The position numbers were made by a program, and so were the translations under genes. From the NCBI GenBank assembly GCA_018350325.1, contig JAEVLN010000002.1:936162-1000161 (forward strand): DNA of 64,000 nt. The letters are read 5' to 3'. Every line of letters starts with the position of its first letter. Position 1 is the first letter of the stretch. This document shows positions 30,901 to 43,189 of this stretch, in pieces. This DNA is from Globodera rostochiensis. Lineage: Eukaryota; Nematoda; Chromadorea; Rhabditida; Heteroderidae. The notes beneath the pieces were generated by a model. The model was given only the letters and a program-made list of their open reading frames with translations, was not told the origin of the DNA and did not search any database.

Positions 30901-33900
30901 ATGTGCAAGCGGTGGGTAAATTGCTGCATCATTTTATTGCCCTCAAGCGACGCATGCCGCCTTCTCCTCCATCTCCTATTGGCTGTGGCATTGGCATTTG
31001 GCAATGCCAAAGTTCCGCCGCCCACCGTGCCGTCGTCGTCGTTGTTGTGCCGTTCATCTCTGCTCATCAACATTTCACGTTCTGTGCTCAACATAAGCGC
31101 CGGAGGGCATCGTGCCATTGTTACAGTTCCGCTTTATCTAATTCTGGTCGGTATCAGACATATTTTGGGCCGTAATTAAGTCTTTCAATTAAAATTTTTA
31201 CCTATTTTAAAGATAATCAATTGGATTTAGACAACAAAATTTTAGAAAAAAAGTTTCGTTAAAAAATTAATTTTGGATAAATATTTAGGAATATTGGCCT
31301 CCGCAAGGTCAGCCCGCCTCGCCTTTCACACTTCATGGGCCTCCTCGCGCGGGGGATGCCAATTTTACCATACAAATCAACGGCACTTGGCCGGCAGTTC
31401 GCTACCAATACCAGCTAAATGCCGTCTTCGGCACTGGACAACGTAACGGCACAACGGCGGATACCGTATTACTTCACAAGGGCATCGCCTACTCGAGTAA
31501 AAGAAATTAAAATTCCCCTATTTTTTAAATTTTAAATCTTCTTTTTTGAATGAAAAAGCAGAAAACATTTTTGAGAATTCTATAAGCTATTAGTTTAACC
31601 GATTTTTGTAACGGATTGATAAAAATTATATATTTGAACTGCATTAATTATTTACTTCTTGCTTACATTTTGAAGAGATTTCCGGTCTCCAGTTTTAAAG
31701 AAATAGCATCGTATATTATTTTATCGAAATTCATTTAAATTTTTCAAATTTTCTGGGCAGCGCCAATCTGCAGCAGAAATGTGCGAAATTACGTTTTCTG
31801 TTGTTTTGGCGTTTTTAATTATAAAATAGTTGATTTTTGTTTGATAATTTTACAATTTTTTAACAAAATTCTTAAAAGGCTTGAATATTTCTAAGGCGCG
31901 GGCCGCCACTAAAAGCTTAAATTGGACTAAATTATGTGCCACAATGGGGTAAAATTCCTAACAGAGGTGAAATTTATTTTGGCATTTTGTTCCTCGGCCG
32001 GTCTTCATTACCTATCTCCATTTTGAAAATTTCTCGATCCCGACTAACGAAATGAAAAATATTTGAATGGACAGAGGGATAGGCAAAATCGGAAAATAAA
32101 ATCCGAAACCCGAAACTCCAAAAATCCGAAGCGATTTAAAATCCAAACTCAAAAATCCCGAAATTCGAAATTTTACCCATCCCTGGCTAAGGACTAAGCC
32201 GTTTCAGGTCCAGACAAGCCCGTACTGGTTTCTGCCGCGGCAACAGAACGCGCCTGCACACTCGCATGGGCGCCACCTCCGGCGCTGCACTTGCCGAAAG
32301 CGCAACAGCACGCGTCTGATGAACAACTCCAGCAGTCGGTCTATAACTATTACATGGAATATTTCCCGGTAAAGTTTATTCTTTTTTCTTACAATTTGCT
32401 TTTGTTCATTAGACAAAATTGATCAATCAATCACTCAGGCTTTCTTTTCGGTTTCAAATTCGCCAACTTTTGCGATTTTGATTACAAATTTTCTTGCCCA
32501 AATGCTTAAAATAAAAATCCTTTTCAAAATTAATGTCAAATAATCACATCAAATATTACTGAAACCCGTCTGATTAAAATTGAAAAAAAACTATAAACCA
32601 TTTCATTTCAGGTGGCATCTTCTGACGTCGTTTTCTTCATACGAACAAAAGAAAATTCGGTACGTCTACGCAAGCTGCGAGCCAGCACGCAGTACAGGCA
32701 AACATAGCGATTAAAAATTAGAAACGCTAAAAGCAATCATTACTTTCATTAACAAACTCTGATACCAATATTGATTGATTGATTGATTGATTGGTCCTTG
32801 ACCTGATCGGATAATGATTTAACTCGACATTCTATTTGTATTTCCTAAAGACCCCCCACCCCCCTCCGGGGGGCTCCGAAATTTGGTCTTGTTTTTTTCA
32901 AAACTCCCTTATATGGTGCCGGCCGGCTTCTTACAAACCTTTTTTATTTTATTTTTTATTTCTTTTTCATTTAAAACAAAATCTTGAAGAAAATGAATGG
33001 CATTTTTCTTTTGAATTTTGTTCCGCATAAACACCCGACACCTATAAAAAGACACTTTTTAATTGACAAGAATCAATTTTAGGCTGTCATTGTACGCCGA
33101 ATATTTTGGTGTCCGTTCGTTGTGCCCGCTCGAATTGGCATTCCGCACTCGGCGTACGGTGCCTCGATACGGTAACAGGACAAAGGCCCTCTTGACGGCT
33201 TCTGCAACGACACCGCGTTCGGTGGTCAGTCAAACTTCTACGCTGCCGCCATCCACTGGTGTGTTGAAATTGTTCTATTTCTTCAAGGGATTTAAAAAAA
33301 TTGCAAATTGTGAAAGAATTGTAAAAAATTTTAGGCACAGTGTTGCAAACAGCCTCTACAGTACCCACGCGGATTGGTACAGTAATGTCTCGTCTACCAT
33401 CTCCGAAAACGAATCCGTCAAGCTCAAGTACTACAAGTACGACTCCATTCTATAAATTAAGTACCGTGTTGTTAACCTACCATATATATCAATATTTGTT
33501 ATCAGACTCTACAGTACCCACGCGGATTGGTACAGTAATGTCTCGTCTACCATCTCCGAAAACGAATCCGTCAAGCTCAAGTACTACAAGTACGACTCCA
33601 TCCTATAAATTAGGTACCGTGTTGTTAACCTACCATATATATCAATATTTGTTAACAGACTCTACAGTACCCACGCGGATTAGTACAGTAATGTCTCGTC
33701 TACCATCTCCGAGAACGAATCCGTCAAGTTCAAATACAACAAGCACGATTCCACCAGCACAGGAGAGTGTGGAGTTGAAGGAGATCAGTGCAGAGAAGTC
33801 AGAGGAGAATGAGACAGCGGCAGAGAATGAGACTGAAGAGGACAGCAGCGAGGCCGAGAGAGGCGATGGCGAAGAAGCGGACCACGAAATGTCGCCCAAG

Positions 33901-36900
33901 CAGCTCAATGAGACGGAACCGTCCATTCGCATTCGACAGCATGGCACACGCACGCTAGCGCTTGCCTGGCGCGTGCCCGAGCTGGTGGCATGCGACGCGT
34001 TTCTGGTGCGACACCGACCGCTTGGGTAAGGACATGATCATACGATGCGAGACAAATTAGTATTGAGTGATTCTCGATAGTCTCAACTCGAGAAAAGTCT
34101 CGGGTTTTGGGTCAAGCTTTGCACTCAGTTGTTTGTTACTCGTGTTTCGTGGCACGCGGTTGTCAAATTCAGGTCGATGAATGCCCGCGTCAGCACGCAG
34201 CGAACGACAACGCTGCAGGCGCTGGTCCCACTTGTAGTCAACGCGTGTCTGGAGGTACGACACGTCATGTTTTTTAATTTTGTTTACAAATGTTTCTTTC
34301 CACCAGGTCAACGTGTCCTGTCTGTTCGAGAATACGGTATCGCCCCAGTGGAGTGCACGTCGCGTGCTCGACCTGCGCACGCCCGCGCCTGTGCAAAGTG
34401 TACGCGTCATACGCTCCTACACTGACGAAGTGAGTTTTTCGTTATGCTTTGATTTTGATCCTTAGATTTTGATCAGAAAAAATCAAATCATTTTTGGCGA
34501 TCTATCCTTTGGATCAAATCACAGCAGGAGGTACCTAATATTACCTAACCCTAAAAATTGTCAATAAAAGACAAATAAATTTTGAAAATTAATTTTTGAA
34601 ATTTGCGCCAAAAAATCACAACAACATTTCGCTATCTGTCTCTGTCTATTGAGGGTAGAATTGTTTTTTCTGAACGGAACTTACATTAAAATAATCTCTG
34701 ATTTACTGAAAATGGCCTTAATTTTTCTCGTAGTATTTCCAAGCCTCCGTATTGATCGGCTTCACATTGCCACCAAAAGCCGGCCCAGCACATTTTCAGC
34801 TCTACGAAGTGCACGTCGCATGGGCACCGGGAAAGGTGCGCCGGGGGGGGCAATTTAATGCCAAAGAAATTCAATTTATCTACGAATTAAATATTCTCTT
34901 TTAAAATTCAAAAAAAATTCAATTTGTCTACAAATGTTTAAAATTAATTGTATTGGGGGGAGGGGGGGGGGGGTCAGAAACAAAATTGGCAATTACAGAA
35001 AGTCGTGGGCAATCAGCGCGTTGTATTCCGCGGCGAGAATATCAGCGCGACAGACGGCGTCGGCAAACGTGCCGAAGGTCACGTGAACATCACTGGACTG
35101 GAACCGGCGCGTCTGTACGATTATTGAAATTTAAAAGATTAAAATTTATTCTTTGCATTTGTTTTAATTTAAATTTTGGATCAATTTTAGATTTATCAAT
35201 TAAATGGATAATGGGGGAACGATTTGTACCAAAAAACAAAATCATTGGATTTGTTTAGGTACACATTTGCAGTGCGCAACGTGTCGCGCGAAATGCCTTC
35301 ACAATGCAGCGCACCACTGGGCGTGCGTCTAATAACGCGTGAGGAAGTTGAACAATTTTTTATTGGATTTTAATTAAAATAATCAATTAATTTTTTTAAA
35401 TGAAAATGTTTTTATCGCTTTTTTGCAGCACCGGTGGTCACTTCCACGGTGTACGCGGGAAAGATTTCAACCAACTCGATCAACGTGAATTTTGGCGAGT
35501 CCGACGAGTCCCACCCGTTCGAGCAGTACGAATTGCATTTTGCATCCGCCGGTGACGACGACGCGGCGCCAATGAGTGGCGGCGGCGACAAATTCAAAAA
35601 TGGTTCGACCACTCTGATCAGACGGCTGGCCAAAAACGATCCGTGAGAAAACAAACGGCGCTTTTTTAATTGATTAATTAAATTTTAAATTAGTAAATCG
35701 TTCACTTTCAACAAATTGGTGCCGGGCAAGACGTACACATTTTCCCTTTTTACACTCCTTCACGGCGTTCGAAGCCGACCCGTGGACGCCAACATCACAA
35801 CCTGTGAGAAACAAATAAACATTCGTTGTATAATATGTAGTAATTATTAATCAATTAAAATATTATTTTGAATTTTATTTATATTTCCCATTTTTATGGT
35901 TAGCAAAAGTTTTGCTATTTTTGCTTGTTGCCCCAAAAACGGACAAAATTGCCCGCTCTGCCTTTGCCATACTACGGCATTTTTGAGATTGTAATGAATT
36001 CCTTCAAAAATAATTTGATGACCAAATTGACCCTTTTTTATTTTTAGACCCCCTGAAGGTGTCCGGGTTTCATCCTCTGATTGGTTCGGGTTATGTCCGA
36101 CTTTTTTGGACGGTTCTGAACGAAGCGCACAATTTTTGCCGTTTTCGGTTAAGGTAATTTGGAGAATAAAATTTGTTTTTATTTTTTTGAAACTTAAAAA
36201 AACAAAATTTAGTTATACGGCCAGTGCCGGCCCCCATTTGCATAGCGCATTGAGTCTGGAATTAAACGGTATTTTTTTCATCAGAAATGTTTTTGTATTG
36301 TTTTATAATAATTTTAAATTTATTTTTGAATCTAATTTTAATATTTTAATTTAATTAAATTATTTAAAAATTGCACAATTATAAAACAATATTTAATTTT
36401 TAGGAGTTACTTTTTTTTTTAATATTCTATTTGTTATTAACTAATTATTTATAATTTTCGCTATTTTTTATTTCTACTTACTTTTTTAATTATCTCAAAT
36501 TTTTTAACTATTAATATTATTATTATTACAAAGGGACCATCAACACGCATCGCTTCAGCGGCCTTGATTGGAATACGTTTTACACATTTACGATTACAGT
36601 AAATTAATTTTAAAATAATTGTTTACTTTCTGGAAAGTCGGGGAATTTAAACTTCAACAAATTCATCTTTTTAAACCGTTTAAGCATTTTCACATTTAAA
36701 GGAATTAATGTTTAAATTTAATTAAAGGTCATTATGGGACCGCCCAGCGCGGAAGCGGAGTCCGAGTCCGAAGCGGTAACCATCGGAATGGCAAATAGAC
36801 GTGCGTTTTGTAAAAATAAATGAATAAATATATATTAAAATATATAATAATTAAATTTTGGGCTTTTTGTTTTTGCCGATTCTAATAGTTTTACAAAAAC

Positions 36901-38091
36901 GGCACACAGACTACCGGATAATTCATTTTTTATCATTTTCTTCTTATGGAAAAAAGTTTTTAATTTTGCACGCAAAAGCTTTCCAGCACGTTCATCGCCT
37001 CAGCTGAAGCGGTACGGAAGCCGCGAGCTTTTGCTGAGCTTTGAAAACGATCCGGAAGCGTTTCCGGAACGTAACGGGGCAATCAAAGAGTTTGCTGTCA
37101 TTGTGGCTGAACGCGTTGCGCTTGAGAGGGCAATTGTTGCCACAACCGAATCATACAAAAAAGACAATGAAGAGGAGGTAAAAATATGCCGCAGTTCCAT
37201 TAATCACAACTTTTTTTGGCATTTTAAACGATTTCTAATTTACATCTTTTATTTTTTATTCACTTAAAATTTATATTTATTATATCATTTTGTACCATTT
37301 TCAGGCGCAAAATTTGCTTGAAACTTTGGGCGATTTGTGGGAGTTGCCGAGTTGGCACGACGCACGTGAACGAGCGGACGATGCGGGCGACGACAAACCG
37401 TGGATTGCTTACAGTAAAATGATTAAAAAATAAAAATAAAACATTATGCTTTACACCAAAAAGTGCCAAATGCTCTCAAATTTGTTGGCATCAATCCAAT
37501 TTTGGAGTTTTTGAACTTAATTAATCCCAGGGACCTCCCCGTCTAACTACAATCCGTTCGCTCGTCGTGGGTCGTCCCGATTGGCACAATTCATCATTGG
37601 TGCCGAGGACTGTATGCCGGGAAGGCATCGGCTAGACGAAATGGTGGGGGGGGGGGATTCGGTTAGGATTTTAGTTGAATTAAAATATTTTAACGAATTG
37701 CCTCGAGGTTAATAATACCTATCCTTTTAATTCAAGAGTAACGCGATGATTTCACTCATTAATTCTTTATGTATAAAAACAGTACTGCAACGGCGCGTTG
37801 CGTGCCAATGCGGACTACTTTGTGCGTGTGCGTGCATACAGTGTGGAGGGCATTGCCATGGAGACCGCCTGGGTGGGCATCGACGGTGCAGTGCCGCACG
37901 CAGTCAGCGGCAAGCAGTCTCCGGAACAAAAGCGATTGCCTTGCTATATGTATTTGAATGGATGCAACGGCAGAGAACGCGCCGTCGGCAGCAACGCGGC
38001 GGCACGGATTTGCCCTTTTACGCGGAGACTCGTCACTTTTTCGACGGCGATTAGCACAATAATTGTAATGTTAATCAAATTGTTCACGTGA
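30901..38091 (+). CDS. Fibronectin type III receptor, R3-type RPTP-like ectodomain without phosphatase domain
   Basis: Exons: 30901-~31146, 31289-31496, 32208-32368, 32612-32697, 33083-33258, 33335-34025, 34173-34254, 34307-34429, 34734-34835, 34999-35114, 35259-35338, 35429-35642, 35694-35803, 36048-36153, 36213-36268, 36534-36598, 36728-36800, 36987-37177, 37305-37413, 37531-37643 and 37783-38091. Phases close throughout. Only the first donor is uncertain. The ~1,140-residue product starts with a hydrophobic signal segment (LLLHLLLAVALAFGNA). It holds at least six FN3 repeats (e.g. YRLSLYAEYFGVRS, LYTFAVRNVSREMPS, GKTYTFSLFTLLHGVRS). The juxtamembrane part (ELLLSFENDPEAFPERNG, EFAVIVAE, YCNGALRANADYFVRVRAYS) resembles R3 receptor phosphatases (Ptp10D, DEP-1). 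The C-terminus is a hydrophobic tail (FSTAISTIIVMLIKLF) and stop. A GPI signal or a truncated receptor are both possible. Intron 4 appears to be GC-AG. Confidence 0.75.
32069..32187. mobile_element. Possible decayed hAT-like MITE in an intron
   Basis: CAGAGGGATAGGCAAAAT on the left and ATTTTACCCATCCCTG on the right are imperfect inverted ends, similar to those of element A (CAGGGATGGG). CCGAAA words lie inside. The flanks do not show a matching 8-bp duplication. Confidence 0.4.
32771..32792 (+). repeat. (GATT)n microsatellite
   Basis: About five GATT units in an intron of the FN3 gene. Confidence 0.9.
33354..33760 (+). repeat. Triplicated 153-bp segment in the FN3 gene
   Basis: Copies begin at 33,354, 33,507 and 33,660 with CTCTACAGTACCCACGCGGA. 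The period is exactly 153 bp, or 51 codons. Copies 1 and 2 are almost identical and copy 3 is partial and more diverged. Each encodes a Ser/Thr/Pro linker (SRLPSPKTNPSSSSTTSTTP). Each is followed by an AT-rich stretch with a possible donor (GTACCG) and acceptor (TTATCAG or TTAACAG). The frame also stays open without splicing. Confidence 0.9.
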
Positions 38092-38992
38092 AGAACTCCA
38101 TCGGTAGATGATCGATCATTGATCACACTGATCGATCCGTTGGGTTGGAATTTTGTGGATATGGGTCAGTTTTAAGAGACGTACAGCAATTAAGAGAATG
38201 GTAAAAAGCTTTTGTGGTGGTACTTTGAATGTCATAATTTTATCCATGCACAATGTGACATCATCATTAGGGCTCGGATTAATTGGTTATAATGAGAGAA
38301 GCCCAAAAATAGCATTTATTTCAAAAAAATATTTTTGACAATCAAAACATATCAAGTTTTTAGCGCATATGTTGTAACAATTTAAAGGGGTTTCAGCTTT
38401 TTAGCACTTTCGTCATTTTTCCAAAAAGCCCAAAACAAAATTCAATAAAAACCGAAAATATATTCTTAAACCCCTAAAGACCGATAATTCAAAAAAAAAT
38501 TAAGAATTTTCAAAATAAATTTAATAAAATAGTTCATTTCCGAGCCCTAATCATAACAAATCTTGATCTTCATCATTTGACAACATTTATGAGTGAGCAC
38601 AAATACGCATTTTTGTAAAATTTTATATCGCTTTTTTTATTATTTTCATAAAGCATTATCAATTGTTTGAGTTCCCTAATTTTAATTCAACAAAAATATG
38701 AATCATTTTTTAATATGTAAAAAAACTTGCATCGGAGAATGAAAATGAGCGCAATTGTTTTTATGTACCGGATTGGTGGACATTTTTCGACAATAATAAA
38801 ATTAAAGTTTTTAATAATTCATTTTGTTTTTAAAGTGTTATATGAGTTATTTCCGAACACACCTTATGTCCTCGTTGAATTTAAGGTCAATAAAAAAATA
38901 AACAGTGAACGAAAAAAACGTAAAACTGTACAAAAATTTAATAAAATATCTTTTGGTTGATTTTTACTAAATCAATTATAATTTATACGGTG
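38092..38992. other. AT-rich intergenic DNA, nothing coding
   Basis: 3' flank of the FN3 gene. I searched it for a transmembrane exon and phosphatase motifs (HCxxGxxR type) and saw none. Confidence 0.5.
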
Positions 38993-38996
38993 CTAT

Positions 38997-39347
38997 GTGT
39001 TTTCGACAGTGGTTGGTTTCGACAGTAAGTGATTTCGACAGTGGACTTCGACAATGACACTGTTGAAAATTCTGTAAATTACAAAAAGTTTAAAATCCTT
39101 ATTTTTAGCGCATTCCGACCCACGTACTGATGTAAAATACCTGAAAAAGTAAAAAATTCGAACAATTTAAAAAATCTGTAATTTTCAAGGCAAGCCTAAA
39201 ACTGCATTTTTTAGCAAAACGGACAAGGTACAGGTCTAAAAAGTATTTAGAAGTTGAAAATTCGAAATGTCTAACAAGTTCAAAACATTTATTTGGAATT
39301 CACTGTCGAAATCACTCACTGTCGAAACCAACCACTGTCGAAAACAC
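38997..39347. mobile_element. Element with 47-bp terminal inverted repeats
   Basis: The 47-bp end (38,997-39,043), starting GTGTTTTCGACAGTGGTTGG, recurs inverted at 39,301-39,347 with one mismatch. Each end is made of the word TTTCGACAGTG. No clean target duplication was found, and the interior is AT-rich and non-coding. The architecture matches the hAT-like elements in this window. Confidence 0.75.
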
Positions 39348-39809
39348 TGGGCACGAATTTAGGTATACATGTATATACATCAATTTATATAAATGCGCTT
39401 CGTCTGTTTCACACCACGCGCACACACTGGACACTTCCGTGCCGAACTGTCGGCAACAACATCATTTCTTAGCACATTGTGCACAAACAATATGGTTGCA
39501 GGGAGTGAGCAAACTTTCACACTTTAAAATGTTTAAAATGTCACAATTAAAAAACATTGCAATTTTTCTGTTGAGAATGGTAATTTGATTGGTACTGAAT
39601 TTTGGTTCCGGTTTTTCAAAATTCCTTCAAACTCTCTTGGGTATATTATAACATAGTCCCCCGGTTTTTTTACCAATTGTTTTTTTCTTTTTTGTCCATT
39701 AGCCCCAATTTTTTTGGCGCCGGAACATTTTTTTGAAGGCAATTAAAGTCAATTTTAGGGTGCCGAATATTTATATTATTTTGTATAATAAATGATTTGC
39801 TAATTTACA

Positions 39810-42349
39810 TTAATTACCAACCTCATTTGACTTACAAACAGTGCAACAATTTGAACCACTTGACGATGAAGCTTCTCCACCCAACATTTTTCGATTAATG
39901 CGCAGTGTTCCTTTGACATCACAACGGCAACATGGACAGGGTCGGTTTTTGCTCTGCTTTAATAAAACTTTCTCACATTCATCGCAGGTGATTAAGTGGT
40001 TACAGGGCATGTAGACGACTTGACGCTAAAATTAAAATAATAAAAAAGGGGTTTACATTCAAAAGATACCGTATTTCCTCTATTAGTACTCCCCCTCCCC
40101 CTCTAATTGTAACCCCTCCCCCCTCCAATTGTACCCCCCCCCCTGAGGGGGATTTAAAATCCCCCTCTATTTGACCCCCCCCCTCTAATTGTACTCCCCC
40201 CCCCCCTCCTCAAGGGGGATATTACCGCGGTATTTTTCGGTATTACCGATTCGGTATACCGAGCGAAGAAATTTTGGGATTTTGGTTTTTTTCGGTATCG
40301 ATATTTTACCGAAATACCGAATACCGACCGAGATGTCTCTGACTGGAAAACCGCGGTATTTTCGGTATTACCGCGGTATTTTTTCCCTACCATTTTGGAT
40401 AATAAGTTTAATTGAACTTACATCTTCCGAGAAACAAATCACACAGCAATTGACGGAATTTAATGAGGAATCAGGACGGTTTAACACTTTAGCGATTTGA
40501 CTCGACAGCGTTTTATGCAATTTTGGCCATTCTGGACAAAATGAATCGAAATCGTCGTTTGCCTAAAAGTCTTTTTTTTAAAGTATATAAATTTGCTTAA
40601 AAATAAATTTAGAATTAATTAGAAATTATTTCAAAATTAATTCATTGTTGTCGCCCATCGTACTGCTAATTGCGCTTTTAAATCATTATGTAACATTAAA
40701 AATGGTTCGTCTATTTGACAAAATTCGTCAATCAATGCAAAGAATTGCGCATCAAAGAAGGCAGGAAGTCGCTCAAGTAAAATTTTGTCTTTTTTTGCTT
40801 TAGCAAAAACATTCAAATAAATGCCAAGAACAATGGCATCCCTTTGGTCCATTGAACTTCCGAGTTGTTGCTTATTTCTAGCCTGTTTAAGGGCATGTCG
40901 GAAACTGGCAACGGCAAAGAAAATGTACTGAAACAACAAATTTATAAATTTTAAAAACAAAACAAAAATACATTGCCGTCCATTGCGTCATTATAATCAT
41001 TTTGTTTAAAAAATTCTTCTAATATAAAGCGCATTAGCCTTTTCCATTCACTAATTGTTTCAAAATAATTGATCAAGCAACTTCTTTGCTCAGAAAAATT
41101 GCATAATGAGTCAACTGATTCCTTTATATGATACGCTTTCTGCCAAAATTTTTCTCTTCCTCGTATAAGATTCTAAAAAATTAAATGTTTATAATATATC
41201 TAACAAAAATAGTTTAAATTAATTTTGGCACATTATGTAAGCTTAAATACTTTTACCGATCCTTTCATTGGCACGATGTTTAAATTGTAAGAATTGGTAG
41301 TAAATTTCCCGATGAACGATGTTTCAAATTGTTTTTTGATTAAGAATTGGCCCTGTTCATTTGTGTCAGTTTTGTAAAAATGTTGAAAATACTGAGCATA
41401 ATCATTGAAATTGTTTTGGTCAAAGGCAAGCACACATTCTGTAGTCCCCGAATTGTTTTGGTCAATAATCCTGTCGAATCCCTTCAATCGTTTATCCCAA
41501 ATGATCACTTTGTACTTCCCAGGCGGTATAATCTAAATGAGGAACACTTTTAATATTCCGGACTTTAAATAATATCGGCTCGAAGGATTGGTTAATTAAA
41601 TCATAAATAAAAATGATTGATTATTAGTTAAAGAGGCTATCCAAGACTTAATTTAAGTTTTTTGGAGACTTTGCCATTTTTCTTAACTATTTAGTCGACT
41701 ATTTCGAGACTAAAAGTCTGCCCCTTATTGCATATTTCATCAGTAAATCTCCCTTTTTAATAAAGTCGTGTCAAGAATTGGCATTTCCCATTTAAATTCT
41801 GTAAAAAGCAAAAAACAGAATAGTTTCGGACTTTTAAAAAACACCAAAAATTATACATACAGTACTTATATTTTGATTTTTCTTAATAATTTGTGGGCAG
41901 AATTTGGATTTTGAGCTTGCATTTCTGGCAATTAAAAAGACAATTCTTAGGAGTTAATTTTTAGAAAATGGAAAAGTCGATCTTTAGGGGGTGCATTTTT
42001 GCTTCTTTTATATTTTATTTTTCTTCAAGAATTTTTCGTAAATCCCGAAAACTAAAAAAAATAAAGAACTATGAAATTATTGGTGTTTTTATCATTTTCA
42101 CATTTTTAATCCATTGGCATTTTATGGAAATTTTCTTAAGAAAATGCAATAAAAACGAAAAATTTAATTATTTTAAAAAGTTTCAACCGGTCTTGTGTTA
42201 TACCCTGATAAATAATCCATCACCTGTGCCAAATGATATCTTTCCATGTCATTCTGAACACCGCTCAAATACGGTTTGATCAGTTCTTTTGGAGTAGCAA
42301 AAGCGTTTTCCAAAACAATTACAATTAAAAATAGTTTGAAAGAGAGCAT
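39810..42349 (-). CDS. Secreted RING-HC (C3HC4) finger protein
   Basis: There are six exons on the minus strand: 42349-42224, 41532-41257, 41172-40972, 40927-40664, 40562-40422 and 40025-39810. They give 1224 bp and 407 residues. Every intron is phase 0 with GT-AG ends. Residues 1-18 form a signal peptide ([18 protein letters not shown]). The middle is mostly helical and of unknown family ([40 protein letters not shown]). Residues ~329-373 are a RING: CVIC, then [13 protein letters not shown], then RPCPCCR, closest to the IAP/neuralized-type RING-HC of E3 ubiquitin ligases. A short Ser-rich tail with a CTVC pair ends the protein. A signal peptide on a cytosolic-type RING is unusual. In a plant-parasitic nematode it would suggest a host-directed effector, but that is inference. 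Confidence 0.75.
40080..40395. repeat. C-rich low-complexity plus TACCG-word repeat in RING-gene intron
   Basis: 40,080-40,210 is a run of CCCCCTCTAATTGTA-type units. 40,215-40,395 is made of TACCGAAATACCG and ACCGCGGTA words. The right end (CCGCGGTATTTTTTCCCTA) resembles a hAT-like TAGGGA terminus read inversely. No 8-bp duplication was found. Confidence 0.6.
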
Positions 42350-43029
42350 TTTTGACTTAAAGCTATAAAATGTATAAAGGAATTTAACAATGGATTAATT
42401 GAAAAATAAATGGTGCACGCAAAAATTGATTGATATTGTTTTCACCTTTAATATTAATTTTAAAATGATTGGAAATTTGAAGCAAATTGAATGTATTGTT
42501 TGTTGTATTAAATTTAGAACTTAATCCCGCAAGCCGCCCAGTGGCCATACAAATTTTAAAAAATCACAAAAATTGTCATTTGGATAACCTAAGCTTTTTG
42601 TCCTCCGTATTAAATTTCAACTGATTTCAAAATCGGGTTCGCGGAATCCCGTTTTTCGTTGTTTTTTGGCCTTTTCCCCGTTTTTCGTTAAAATCGGTTT
42701 TACGGAAGAAAAAAAAACAAAAAAAGAACAAGTTTGAGAATTTTTGGTTCAACAAAATTTAAACAGACAGGGGCAAAGAAACATACGGAACGAACACATC
42801 CTTGGAGCAAACCACATTTTTAAATTTTTCGACGCCGCCGTCGGACCCAACCCTCAAAAACCTTCAAAAAATTTCAAAAAGTTCCATTAAATATTCAAAA
42901 TCTGTCAAATATCAAAATATGCGCATTTTGTTTTTTTATTAATTTATCCACAAAGCTCCAAAAACAGCAAAAACCAGCATCGACCTTTCAAAATTCAAAA
43001 GCTGCTACTAAAGCAGCAAATATTGGAAC
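42350..43029. other. Intergenic DNA, probable promoter side of the RING gene
   Basis: AT-rich with no exon. The RING start codon is preceded (minus strand) by CTTTAAG a few bases upstream, a possible trans-splice acceptor. A degraded CCCGTTTTTCG-type stretch lies near 42,630-42,700. Confidence 0.35.
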
Positions 43030-43181
43030 TAGAGCTCGGACTTGGGGACGGATCGAGATTTCGATCGAGAATCTCGGTCAAGACAAATTTTTTCGATCGA
43101 GATTTCAAATGAGAATCTCGAAAAAATATCGTCGAGATTTTCCGAGATTACTACCGAGAATCTCGATTGGTCCGTGCTCTA
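43030..43181. mobile_element. Non-autonomous hAT element F (152 bp)
   Basis: The ends are TAGAGCTCGGAC and, inverted, TAGAGCACGGAC (one mismatch). The flanks ATTGGAAC (43,022-43,029) and ATTGGACC (43,182-43,189) are an 8-bp duplication with one change. The subterminal words TCTCGATCGAGA are close to those of element B, so F may be a diverged short relative. Confidence 0.85.
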
Positions 43182-43189
43182 ATTGGACC

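Noticed and set aside
30641..31118. Minus-strand ORFs overlapping the start of the FN3 gene
   Set aside because: They are shadows of the plus-strand signal-peptide exon and the GC-rich upstream DNA, without domains.
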